A stretch of DNA of 64,000 nt from Trichoplax sp. H2. Its lineage: Eukaryota; Placozoa; Uniplacotomia; Trichoplacea. The stretch spans positions 310,001 through 374,000 of the forward strand of contig NOWV01000052.1 in NCBI GenBank assembly GCA_003344405.1, given 5' to 3'. The notes under the pieces are model-generated. The model saw only the letters and a list, made by a program, of their open reading frames with translations. It made no database searches and had not been told where the DNA came from. Below are positions 26,601 to 38,300 of this stretch, in pieces. The position numbers and the translations under genes were made by a program. Numbering within the stretch: the first letter of the stretch is position 1; each line of letters starts with the position of its first letter.

Positions 26601-29600
26601 TCACTCTCGTCTGCCATGGATCACTAAACTACCAGCATGAATTTCACATCACAGTATTATCACATAACTCGAGAATGAAATTACTTTTATCTTCTGCTAG
26701 CTCTATTTCTTTCAAGAGGATTGAGTGAGAATGAGTAACTTTAGGCCAAAAATAGACAATCATTTTTTCTCTGTCAACGTCTCATTCTGGCCATCTTTTT
26801 TTACGTCAATTGCTATCGCTTAGTCCAGCAGAAGCCGTCAATCATTTCATAAAAGTAATGCGGAAATTAAGGATAGTTCATAATCGAAAAATCTCTACCT
26901 ACTCTATCTAATGACTCTCCTAGCACTCGAAGAGTAGCCATGATGTTTCTTTTATCACCAGCTAACTCTAGATCGCTCTTTATGAGCATGATGATGTTGA
27001 TTTAAATGCCCATTGCTCTCCCTTAAATTAGTTATACTGTCCATGCCGTGTTTGTCATTTTATCAAAGTCCATTTTCATTTCCTATCGCTACATGGAGAG
27101 CAGGTTCAAACTAAAAGTAAACTAGGATTTGGGAGATGTTGATCATTCTGCCCCTTGTCCTCCTTTACTTATACTATCCATGCAGTGTTTGTCATTTTAT
27201 CAAAGTCTATTTTCATTTCCTATCGTTACATGGAAAATGGATTCAAACTAGAAGTAAACTAGGATTTGGGAGACATTGATCATTCTGCCCCTTGTTCTCC
27301 TTTAATTATGCTATCCATGCGGTGTTTGCCATTTTAAGAAAGTCCATTTTCAGTTCTTATCGTTACACGGAGAATGGATTTAAACTAGAAGTAAACTAGG
27401 ATTTGGGAGTTATTGATCATTCTGCCCCTTGTTCTCCTTCTTGTCGTCAAGGCGATATTTGTCATTTTCTTTCCTCTCGTTCCATGGAGAATTGATGAAC
27501 AGATTAGCATTCTTGCTGAAGAAACCCTGCGTAGAATAAGTTGTTCATTTTCTATTTTTATCATTTTCTATACATCCAGCTATGATAGAATATTAGAAGA
27601 TGGACTTCCTGACTGGAAAGAACCCGTTTACTATCTCAGAAGAGCCAGAAAGATGAGCTTTATTGAATTTATTATTTTCATGATTTTTATTACTACAATC
27701 AGTCATTGGATCTATTTATGGAGCGATTACTTTGGCAAGCGATTTAATCAGGTAACTTTCTGTACTATTTTTCTGTCAACCAAAGCTTATTCCGTCCTAT
27801 TTTAGCCTCTTTCTAGTTTGATCAATGCATCAGGAGAGCAGACTGTCATGGCTCTCTTGCTAAGCAAGATTGACTTTCAAGTCGTGTAGTAGACCCGGAA
27901 AGCACTAGTTATTTTTACTTGTAAATCACCAATATATGCGAAAGATACTATCAAAAAAATGCATCCATACTTTATCCTATTTTAGTGTGCTCTACTTCCT
28001 GTATAAGCTTCTTTTTTCTTGTAATCATCCTTCCATATCCAAGATGAAACGAGGATTCACAAGCAATAGCTGCTTTCACGTTAAACATGATTTATTTGCG
28101 GTATAAGATATTGATATTTTGCCTTTAATCGTCGCTCTATGTGAAAGATTCAGCGCAGATTCATAAACAGTTTCTTCTTATTATGGTGACTGTAAGTCAT
28201 TTCTCGAACCTCCATTTCTGTAAAAGATTAAGCTAGATAGAAATTGTTTTACCTTGAATTTTATAATGATTGCTGTAAGCGAAGGATTAAACACCTATTC
28301 ACAAACAGTAGTCACATTACTTTCCGCTCAACTCTGCATGTAAACTGATCCCAGATATTAAGAATTAATTATTGACTTGTAATCACTGACATCCAACCAC
28401 TATATTAAAGCTTCAACATGGATTTGAAACGGTTTAATTCAGGAATTCTGATCGTCCTTTTAGTATATGGCTCAGCCAACACAGAAAAATCTAGAAAGAA
28501 AAGCCAAGCAGAAAGCCAAACATCGCCTTGCGGAAGCCAACTACTATGGTAAGTTCCATCCATGATTAATACAACCTATCGCTTGCCATGAAATCATTCA
28601 TCACTATTCTAATATCTACCTATCAATACTTGAAATTTTTTCTGAAAATAGAAGTCTTTCAATCACCCAAACTGGATGATTCATTGCCTTATCGAGTCTA
28701 TTATTTTAGCAAATGGCTCTACGAGTCATGGCCCGAGCATCGAGAGTATATTGTGGCTACAATTCAATCTTTTCGAAATAAGGAGAAATTAGAAGAAGAT
28801 GAAGATATCCAAGGTACGGGATAAGATAGGAATGAGAGCTAAGCAACAAGAGCCAGCGAAGGCATACCGCTCTAGCATTCATGAATCGCCATAACTGGAC
28901 AAAATTCATTTCTAATTTATAATCTCGTTGACGATATTATTATAATCGTCTACTCGATTGATGACGATGAAATGTTGATTACCTTCTCTCAATGCTATTC
29001 AATGTAGTGGATCGTAGAAGGAGAAAGAAGCAGCGGATTGAAAATAAATCGGAGAAATTCAATCATTCTAATAGCAATTCTAATAGCAAGAGATTAACTG
29101 CCACTGTTGCGGATAACGTAAAGCCTGAGAAAGCGCCGCAATCCAATGTAGCAAGCTCGACACCAGCTGTTGTAAAAAAGAGCCCAATTGTCAATAAGGT
29201 AGATCTGATCTCTTGATCTAACAGAGGATAATATCCCTATCAAGTTGTAGGCTGATATTGGCGATAGAATCAAAATAGACTCAAAAATGGATGCATGCTC
29301 TGCAATACTTGTTAATTTGATCGCTAAATGGAGGGCTAGAAATGAATGAATGATCAGTGGCTTACGTTATTAGGCTGCTTACTAGAATGGAACAGTTTAT
29401 CCAGCATTGGAGAAGTTTATGTTGACGATGAGTGAAGACATAGTCACTTCTAATCAAGATATTTCAATTTCTTTCCAGGAATGGACCGATAATGATATTG
29501 TAACATTATCAAAGCTAATGAAGAAATATCCTGGTGGAACTCGCCACCGGTGGGAAACTATTGGAGAAGAAATGAATCGTCCATCTTCGCAGGTTACACT

Positions 29601-30587
29601 TTAAAAATTTTCTCTCATATTCTTAATAAGAATTATCTCAGTTTTAGTAGAAAAAAACAATTAAATAATATGGATATCATTCCGTTGTTCTAGGTTGCTA
29701 CTATGGCTCAAAAAATGAAATCGAGTCTTGGTAAAATAAAATCTCCTACAGGTTCGCTTGAAAACTACTATCGCTGCGCTATTATTACTACTTCTGCTTA
29801 GATATTCTGAAGCTAGAATAGAAATAGGCAAAAAATCCAACGTAGCTATATCTAGCAACATTTATCTTATGAGTACTGGAGAGATTGCGATAATTCGCTG
29901 CGCAGATATAAACTTTAATCTTCAGTTTACAATTTCCTAAGCTATTAGTAACCGACAAGATTGCAAATACAAATACATTACACGTGAATTATGACAGTAA
30001 TACTACATCTATTTCGATCTTATTAAACTAGAATTGAAATAGGCTAAAACTTCAACCTAGCTATGTCTAGTAACATTTAACCAATGAGTGCTAAAGAGAT
30101 TGCTGCAATTTCTTGAACAGAACTAGACCTTGATATTTAGTTTAGTTTACAATTTTCTGCGCTTTTAGTAACCGATAAGATTCCAAATGCAAATACACCA
30201 TCTGAAAATGACAAAAAAGAAGAAGCTGAAATAGCCAACATCACCCAAATGGGTAACTCTGAGGAGAAAATTAGCCAATGGTCTCCACTACAAAGCGATC
30301 AACTGGAAGAAGCACTGAAAGAATATCCGGAAGAAATCGAAGATCGATGGGATTTAATCTCAATGCTAGTGCCCCAGAAAACTAAAGTAAGCAATCATCA
30401 CTCAAAATTAATACTATTTTCAGTGTCGTATAATTCGCTAAAAATTTCCATTACTCATATTTTCAACACTATCCATCCCAAATTGGCCTTACTTTAGGAG
30501 GAATGTATGAGCAGATACCTGGAGATAGGGGAAAATCTTAAAAAGCGCCATGTCAACAATAATTCAAACGATGAAGACGCTGATTAG
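23645..30587 (+). CDS. DNAJC1: DNAJC1 (MTJ1/ERdj1-like) J-domain protein with two SANT domains (11 exons, complete)
   Basis: Exons: 23645-23815, 24096-24197, 24393-24439, 27580-27751, 28464-28548, 28652-28813, 29008-29198, 29479-29592, 29694-29730, 30169-30386 and 30498-30587. All junctions are GT-AG with consistent phase, and the product is 462 residues (human is about 554). A signal peptide occupies residues 1-24. The J domain (about 47-110) has the catalytic HPD at 76-78, which stimulates Hsp70/BiP ATPase. It is followed by GLPDWKEPVYYLRRARKMS and a membrane segment at about 134-156, a layout specific to DNAJC1. A basic stretch (RRRRKKQR) comes next. SANT1 lies at about 311-348 (EWTDNDI, YPGGTRHRWETI) and SANT2 at about 396-448 (WSPLQSDQLEEAL, DRWDLI, KTKEECMSRY). 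In mammals the protein sits in the ER and nuclear membrane with its J domain in the lumen and its SANT domains in the cytosol. Intron 3 is expanded by repeats. Confidence 0.95.
24480..26310. repeat. Large degenerate tandem array (~105-115-bp unit) in DNAJC1 intron 3
   Basis: The ordered phrases ATAAGCTTACCATCAA, GACTACTTCAACGGTT, CCAATTTCATTCAGTTAC and ATTATTTCCATCTTG recur about 16 times over 1.8 kb with varying divergence. The most similar copies are in 25140-25600. The three open frames of 67-88 codons within it (24895-25559) share repeated amino-acid phrases and are by-products of the repeat. Confidence 0.85.
27005..27440. repeat. Three-copy 137-bp tandem repeat in DNAJC1 intron 3
   Basis: The phrase TTGATCATTCTGCCCCTTGT begins at 27139, 27276 and 27413, exactly 137 bp apart each time. 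It is preceded in each copy by GTAAACTAGGATTTGGGAG and by CCATGC(G/A/C)GTGTTTG. The copies are over 90% identical by eye. The array ends about 140 bp before exon 4. Confidence 0.9.
29815..30200 (+). repeat. Tandem duplication copying the start of DNAJC1 exon 10
   Basis: The block at about 29815-29985 recurs at about 30035-30205, roughly 225-235 bp downstream. Both copies contain AGAAT(A/T)GAAATAGGC, CTAGCTAT then TCTAG, AGAGATTGC and TTAGTAACCGA(C/T)AAGATT. The second copy contains the functional acceptor and 5' end of exon 10 (exon begins at 30169). The first copy keeps an acceptor-like CTATTAG and an in-phase reading frame that runs about 25 codons to a stop, so it looks like a decayed or alternative exon. 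Confidence 0.75.
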
Positions 30588-32360
30588 TTTCATAAAATAT
30601 CAATTCGAAATGACCTGAATTCCGATCCTATTTATTTTCGCTTCGTTAGCTACTGATTCTCGATTAAACTTTAAAATATGGCAAGATTGTTATGAAATCA
30701 CTTTTGCTTGGATAGAATTTAAAACTTGAGTTCTATTTTTAATAATTAGTGTCAATATTTAGAAATATAGCTAAAATTTTTGATGCCTTTACCAACAGGT
30801 TAGCTTTATTTTAAGAATAAATTGGAAAACTCTTCTATCATCCTTATAGTAGGTCTATAGCACATTTATTTGCCGAATCAACCTTAGCCCTTTTAGTCTA
30901 ACTCCTAGTAAAATTCTTCCGCCATTCTTATAACAAATCTGTATTACATCTATTAACTGAATTAATGCTAGCTCCTTAGCTCCTAGTAAAATTTATTCAT
31001 TATTCTTTTAGCAGATCGGTAGCATATCCACTAACCAAATTAATCTTGGCCAGTCTAGCTTATAGAAAAATTCTTCCATCATTCCTGTATTGGATCTCTG
31101 TTATGTCTATTAACTGAATGAATCTTCATCCATTAGCCTAGTTCCTAACTTTCCATCATTCCTGTAGTAGATTTCTATTACATCTATCCATCGAATTTAA
31201 TCTTAGCACGTTAGCCTAGCTCCTAACTTTTCCATCATTCCTGTAGTAGATCTTTATCACATCTACTCTATTAATCAAATTAATCTTAGCCTAAACTCTA
31301 GCAAAAGTCTTCAACAATTTTATAGCAGCTTCATATTACATTTATTAATCAAATTAGTCAACATCATACGGCTCAAGAACGCTCTTTCTCCTTTAAGAGA
31401 GAAATGGCGTCAATAAAATCCGCTAAATTCTTCAGTCATTTTTCTACACATTTTAAGACCAAATTGCATCCAAGAATCGTATTAGTCTCTATGTCATCAA
31501 GACTAAAGCCTATAACTCAAATTATAACCGTCTCTTGTGAAGGAGAAAAGCTCAAAATTATTCAGCAATAGGGAATCTTGACCCAAAGCAGAAATATACC
31601 ATTCAATGGAATTAAATTATTATTTATTAACAAACACCTAAAGGGATTAACTGAGAAATAATATCCTGAATTGTCGCTTATGAATATAATTAACCACTCA
31701 TATTTAATATTGCCGCAGATAGTAGTAGCTAAAATTATTGCATAAAAAGGACTAAGGTCATTAATTGATCAAGTACAGATATTTCTATATTTATACCGCT
31801 TAATTTTATGATTATAATCGATTAAGTAGGTAGAATATTCATGAGTGAAATATCAGCATAAAATAAAAAATATCATCATTTAAAATAGATAAAATTGCAA
31901 ACAGGGGGGTACTCAGCTTCAGATATAGTAATATAGCATGTGCAAGAGGCTAAAAAACATACAGTACAATTACTCCTAAGATGTTGACAAGATTAGACTG
32001 AGTACTTCAATACTATGTATAAATAAACTCGAGATCATCTATCTCGATACAGCAAAATAATTCTAAATAAAGTAGAACTTGTGCTAAGAATTACAAAGGT
32101 AAAGAGCAAGATGGCGTCAAAATATCACACTGTCATCAATAATAATACTTTAATTCTAATTAATAAAAAAATGATAGATAGTTTAGCTATTTAAATTAGT
32201 ACCGGTATTCAAATTAACTTAACGATGTCGAATGACGAAAAATTATCGTATGCAAGGAATGATATTATATGTTGGACATGATCATCTAGGTCATTTTATC
32301 GATTAGGTTGGTATTCTAGTTGTTTTCAATTTATTGAATAGTGAATAGGCATTAAAAATA
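30588..32360. other. Convergent intergenic region between DNAJC1 and the Sel1/coiled-coil gene
   Basis: No gene is supported. It holds the 3' UTRs of the two convergent genes. A degenerate ~85-bp tandem array spans about 30810-31300, with recurring CCTAGCTCCTAGTAAAATTCTTC, ATCATTCCTGTAGTAGAT and TACATCTATTAACTGAATTAAT-like phrases in about six copies. A minus-strand AATAAA at 32335-32330 lies just beyond the stop of the downstream gene. Confidence 0.55.
30810..31300. repeat. Degenerate ~85-bp tandem array, about 6 copies
   Basis: Recurring ordered phrases: TTAGCCTAGCTCCTA, TTCCATCATTCCTGTAG, TAGATCT(T/C)TAT and ACATCTATTAA followed by GAATTAATCTTAG. It lies between two convergent genes. Confidence 0.65.
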
Positions 32361-35300
32361 TTACATAATTGCACAACACGGCAATTTGGATGCCACACTA
32401 CTACTTTGTTTGGAGTTAGCAAGTAGTGGAGTTTTATCGTCAGCAATAGCATCGGATGTCTCAGGGCCTTGTAATAATCGTAATAATGTACTTTTACCTA
32501 ACTCACATTGCACTCCAACTTCAGTATAAATTCCTTTAGTACTATCAATATTAGGCTCTCCCATTTCCATAGCTGCTAAGCCTACTTCTTGATCATTGGG
32601 AAAATCAAAACTATTTCTTCGTTGCAATAATCCAGTCACAGTCAACATTTCTGATGGCAAGCCAGTGGCGTTATCCATGCCTGATAATCGTAGTCGTCGA
32701 ACTTTTACTGATTTATTATTAGAAATCAGAGAATTAGAATTTTAGAACCATCAAGTAAAGATACTGTATCTTCAGTAAATCGATATTTCTTAATGGTTAA
32801 GATTATAAAATGTAATTTCCAGATCATCAAAGTATATACTGTTTCTTCAGTAAATCGATATTTCAAAATAGTTAACATCATCGATACTTTAAAACCACTA
32901 AAGTTACGAAAATGAAATTTAAATCATCAAAGTATAGCTGCTATATCTTTAATAAATCGATATTTCAAAACGGTCATAATTATGAAATATAATTTTCGGA
33001 CCATCAAAGTATAGATACTTTTACTTAGGTAAATCGATGTATCAGAATGGCTAAAATTATTGATACTTTAGAATCACTTAAATTACGAAAAAAATTGGAA
33101 TCATCAAAGTATATATACTGTAATGTAACTTCCATAAATCGACGTTTCAGAATGGTTAAAAATTATGAAAGTAGAATTTTAAAAATCGTCAAAACATAGA
33201 TATGTTCGACGTCAGATTGGCTAAAATTTTGAAAATAAAGTTTCAGAATTATCAATGTATAAATATATTAAATTAATTAATTTTTTCAATACGGTTAAAA
33301 TCGCGGAGAAAATGAAATTTCAGAATCAAGGGTAGACCCATTTAATAAATTAACTCTTTAAAAAAGTTAAAATTATGAAAGTAAAAATTCTAGGATAATC
33401 AAAGTATGGGCGTTTTAAATTAGCTAATATCATGCCAATTTATGTCCTAAAATGATCAAACTATTTATTCTTTCGCAATTACCTTGTTGGTTTTCGGAAG
33501 ACGATGTTGACTCTTCTGCTTCTGTAGTTTCGATAAAGTAAATAATTAATACTATTATTACAATTACTCATCCAATTTTATGCTATTACATCTAGCATTT
33601 CGTGCATCGTACAATTATTTTGCTGCACTCTTTAAGCATAAAATGCGTATTGTTGTATCATATAGTATTTACATCAAATACTGACTCCTCGATCAATCAT
33701 GGCAAATTATACGCTAGCGATAAATGTCGAGCAATCATAACTGCAATTGATATCCAAGAGTGAACAAATCAATTTTGCAAGAATGAATTAACATTAACTA
33801 ATAATCAGCTCTCCATAAAAGTAACCGATATGAGACCATATTGACCAACACTATAACTTAGAATTTAACAGTAAGTATTAGTAATTTTAGTTTAGATTCA
33901 CGTATGCAACAACCCTATTCTAAGTATAAAGTAGCTTATAAGCCGTATGGATCCTTAAAAAGTAGATCATGTATTAAAGATATAGCTTATACTATAGCAA
34001 TATTTTTAGCCTTTTAAATATTCGTAAGCGTAGCTACCGTAACAAAACTAGTGCAATAAATAATCGCCTAAAATGACTAATATAGATCCTTAAAGATAGA
34101 TCAATATCAAAATTACAGATTTATCTCATAGCTCTAAATTTTAGCCTTTTTCAGTTTTCATAAGTATAGCTATCATGACCGATACTTCAGTACTAATACA
34201 ATAAGCAAGCATCAAAATGACTAATAAAAATCACAAATCCTAGTGGATTAAAATAGTCCCCAACAATCAGCAAGTTAAAATTTAAGTCTTAGTAAGTGCA
34301 TTTTACAATCATACCTAAAATAATCTTCATAGAAGGTGCTCCGGCAGCACGACTTTCTTCCTCTATACAGTGATTAAAAGTATCGTGTTTGCTTAAAATT
34401 AAGTCTAATACAAGCTAATGATACCATCCATCTATAAAATAGCATTTTTTAGCACTTTATAGCGAATATTATGCGAAAATTGTGTTAGGCAATCGCTAAA
34501 GACACTTTTAATAACAAGAAAAAATTTACAGTATAGATGTAAATTATTTACAGTTAATAACTTGAAGTAGAATTTATGTGTGTTCCAACAATGAACTAAA
34601 GGTATATTATGCTTTAAATTCTATTATAACTCTAATAGGAAGGCGCTAAAATTGGACAATTTCCTATCTAAAATAGACTTTATAATATCAATAATTACTT
34701 TCTGTTGACTCCGTCGTATTGCTTTCTTTACTTTCAGCTTCAGATTCTAATTTATGAACCAAATCTTCAGCTATCCGCTTTTGAGCTTGATATAAGGATA
34801 TAATCAAGAAAAGATATAAAAATGGACTATCCAAAATAGATTAAAGGCAATCTTATCAAATATAAATTGTTCATGCTATCATTTTTTGGATATTTCATTC
34901 TATCATAATTCTGTATACTAAGGCAAAGTAATTTTGTCAAAATATTTCACAACGAATCAATATTATACTTTCTAATTGGATAACATTTTCTTTCAAGTTC
35001 TTCAATTCTTCCTTCATCAAATCATATTCTTCTTGTAAAGTTTGATTCATGAGTGATTCTTTGGCTAATGATTCCGATAAATTGGTTTTTTCTACTATTA
35101 CAGCTTTTTTCTCATCTTTATCCGTAGGGTAGAGTAAATATTTTCAATTAGAATTTAGTTAGTCCATTATTCATCGTTATTTTTATATAAAATTCTTGAA
35201 AGGATATGATAAACTTCAAATAGTATATTAATCTTACTAAAAATCTTTTTACGTCTTTATATTTAGAGTAACTCACTTTCCAGTTGGACTATTCTTTGCA

Positions 35301-38300
35301 TCATATCATTTAATTCGGTATCTTTATCTTTTAACTTGGTCTCAATGGCTTCTAAATTCTTGTTGAGTTTATCTTTTTCAGCTGCAAATTATTGAAATTT
35401 GGTTATTAAGTTATGGCAGAAGTTATAGTAAAAGCTGTATAACTTTTCTACACAATGTATTATAGATCATGGCTAATTTTGACGAATTATTATTCCTCTC
35501 TACTTTGGTTATAATTATCCTTCAATAAATCATTCATAAAAAAGTAATCTTTCAGCAAATTAACTACAAACCCATTAATTTATTCATAGCTCGCTCTCCT
35601 TCTCGTTTAACTCTCTCTAGTTCTGTAATTCTGTTCTTTAATTGATCAATTTCAGAGCTTTTGGATGATATTTCTTCCCGAAGCTTAAATTTTTCATGTT
35701 CTAGCGACTGTTTATCCCCTGTAAAATAGATTTTGAATTATAATTCAGGACTACGAGGAACAAGCAATTTGTAGTAGCCATAATCCTGATAGCATATAAA
35801 TGAAAAAATTGAATATCTATGGGCAATAAAAATTTGGCAGGTAGTTTCTTTACCACTTAAAAGTTGAATTTGTGATAAAATTGCAGTAACACTCTCGCCT
35901 TTAGCAGCATCCTTTGCCTCCATTTCTTTTAGTAATTGCATCATGGATTTCTTTTCATCTACATAAAAATAGAATTTAAAATAAAATTTGGAGAATAAAC
36001 TACAAATATATTCAGGAATGGCAACTGTTGGTTATATCTATGCAGCCATGTCCATTTTGATAAAATATTCTTTATACTATTAAAAACGTGATTCCATGTC
36101 AATCTACAGTACAATGCTAAAATATATATTTGTTTTATTTCGCGAAATGGACTACTGAATTGTGCAAATCTCAGGGCTAGCAGACGTTTGCTCCTTTAAG
36201 ATTGGGTAATAAGAAATCTTACTTTGCAGCTCTTTAAGCTCCACGTCTAAGCTATTAATGGTTTCTTCGTATGTTACAATCTTTCTGCCTAATTCTTTAA
36301 TTTGAGTATTATACTCAATACCTTTCTTTTCGAGAGCTAGTTTGCCATTATTTAGAGCTTTATTCTCGCCTTAAAAACCATAACAGCAAGTAAAAATTAT
36401 AGTTAGTATTAAGGCATTTTCAAAATCTTAATGCAGTAGAATAACCTATAGCCACTAAGTGGAGTACAGCAAGGAGAATATCCTGTTTACAAGTGTTAAT
36501 CATAAGCCCAATTTAGCTTTACTGATACCTTTTAATTTTTCTAGTTTAGCCAACAACGTAACTAGTTGTTCGTCTTTATTAGCCAATTTCTGCTCTGTTG
36601 TACGCAAGTTAATGGCTAAAGCTTCCTTTTCCACTAAATGAGTAAATTAAAAAGTCATAAAATAGCCCGTATTCATATAAAGCGAAGTAGGTAAACAAAT
36701 TTAATATCAATCATGATCCTTATTCGCGGTACTGTGTATAAATTGTGATTTTTAGGAAAATCTTTACTACTTCATAACCATTTATTCTTCGTAATACTAT
36801 TGTATCCAAGATAGTTGTCAACTAATAATAACTTCAATAGTTGTTTTCATAATTTTATTCTACTTTAGCTTAACTTTGAGTATACACTGGTTTTATTAAA
36901 GATAGCTACTACGGGTTAACTGATGTAAATTCTCTTAGGATAGGTCAATAATATTCTACTTTATCTTAACGTTTAGGCTTGCATATCGTTACTAATATCT
37001 AACATGTAGACTAATTTATAGGAATTTGTAATTTGCATAGATATTCTACTTTAGCTTAACCTCTAGGCTTAAATGCCGCGAAAGTATGAACTAGTTAATA
37101 AGAGCTTGTAGAGATATGCCCGCGGATGATTTTGACATAAAACTTTACGATACTTTAATTTAAGTTAAGAGCAGATTTTGTGAAAGATAGCCACTACCTA
37201 ACTAACAGTTATGTACTTCTTTTGCTGACCAATATTCTGCTTTAGCTTACCTTTAACGCTTTCGAACTCTGTCTTAAAGTGCTCAATTTCCTTTTCTAGC
37301 TCAATCGTCTTAACTTGTGCATCATGAGCTTTCTTTGCTAATGCGTCATTTCGATCTATAGTGGTGTATGAGTAAATAATTGTGTTATTAGCACTTGGTA
37401 TTTACCTCACTGTGAAACCATAGTCACTTAAATTATAAATCTATTATCCTCTTTGCTGCCCTAATATGTCATAAGTTTGTATATATATTTTAAAAATTGA
37501 AAATCATTTCCATGCTAAGTTGATTAATGAGATACTTAAAAATTTAGCGTTAAATCATTGGAAAGCTTATATTCAGAACTGCTTTTGAGATTTTTAACTG
37601 ATTCTTACTCAAATCGAAATAATTAATTTATATACTGCAAGGTATAAGAATTAATTTACATCAACTACTAAATATGGCCTATCATATAAATTTAACTCAC
37701 TTATAACCAGTAGCAAGCAGACTAACCTTGCAAATAACGCAATTCATTTTCTTTATCATTAACTTTACTCTGGTAATATTGAACACTTTCTGCTAATTTA
37801 TCTTTTTCTTTAGCCAATTTAGACCTTTCAGCTAGTATTTCCAATTTTTGATATATCATAAACATAATAAAATATTAGCATTCGATTCAAATCATTGATG
37901 CTGGCAACAAGTATTCTCGGGATTCAATGTTCGATGAATAATTCTATAGGATATCAGGATATCCGGATAAAATGAAGGGGTAAATTATGAGTTGTTTTGT
38001 ACAAACCTTCCAGTTGTGATATTTTACTTTTGAATTCTTGAATTTTGAGCTCGGTTTTATTTCTAAATTCTTCTAAATTGGCATAATCGACACCTTGTTG
38101 AAGAAAAACGATGAAAGGCAATATCATAAGAGAGGTTAGAGAAGGATTGGAAAATTGCTGTAATTTAAATTACTATTTACATTACACTAATAATGCTTCT
38201 AATGATCAGATAAAAGATAAAATAATCAGAGAGGTTAAAGTGGGATTAGTAAATTGTTGTAATTTGAATTACTATTTTAATTATACTTATAATGATCACT

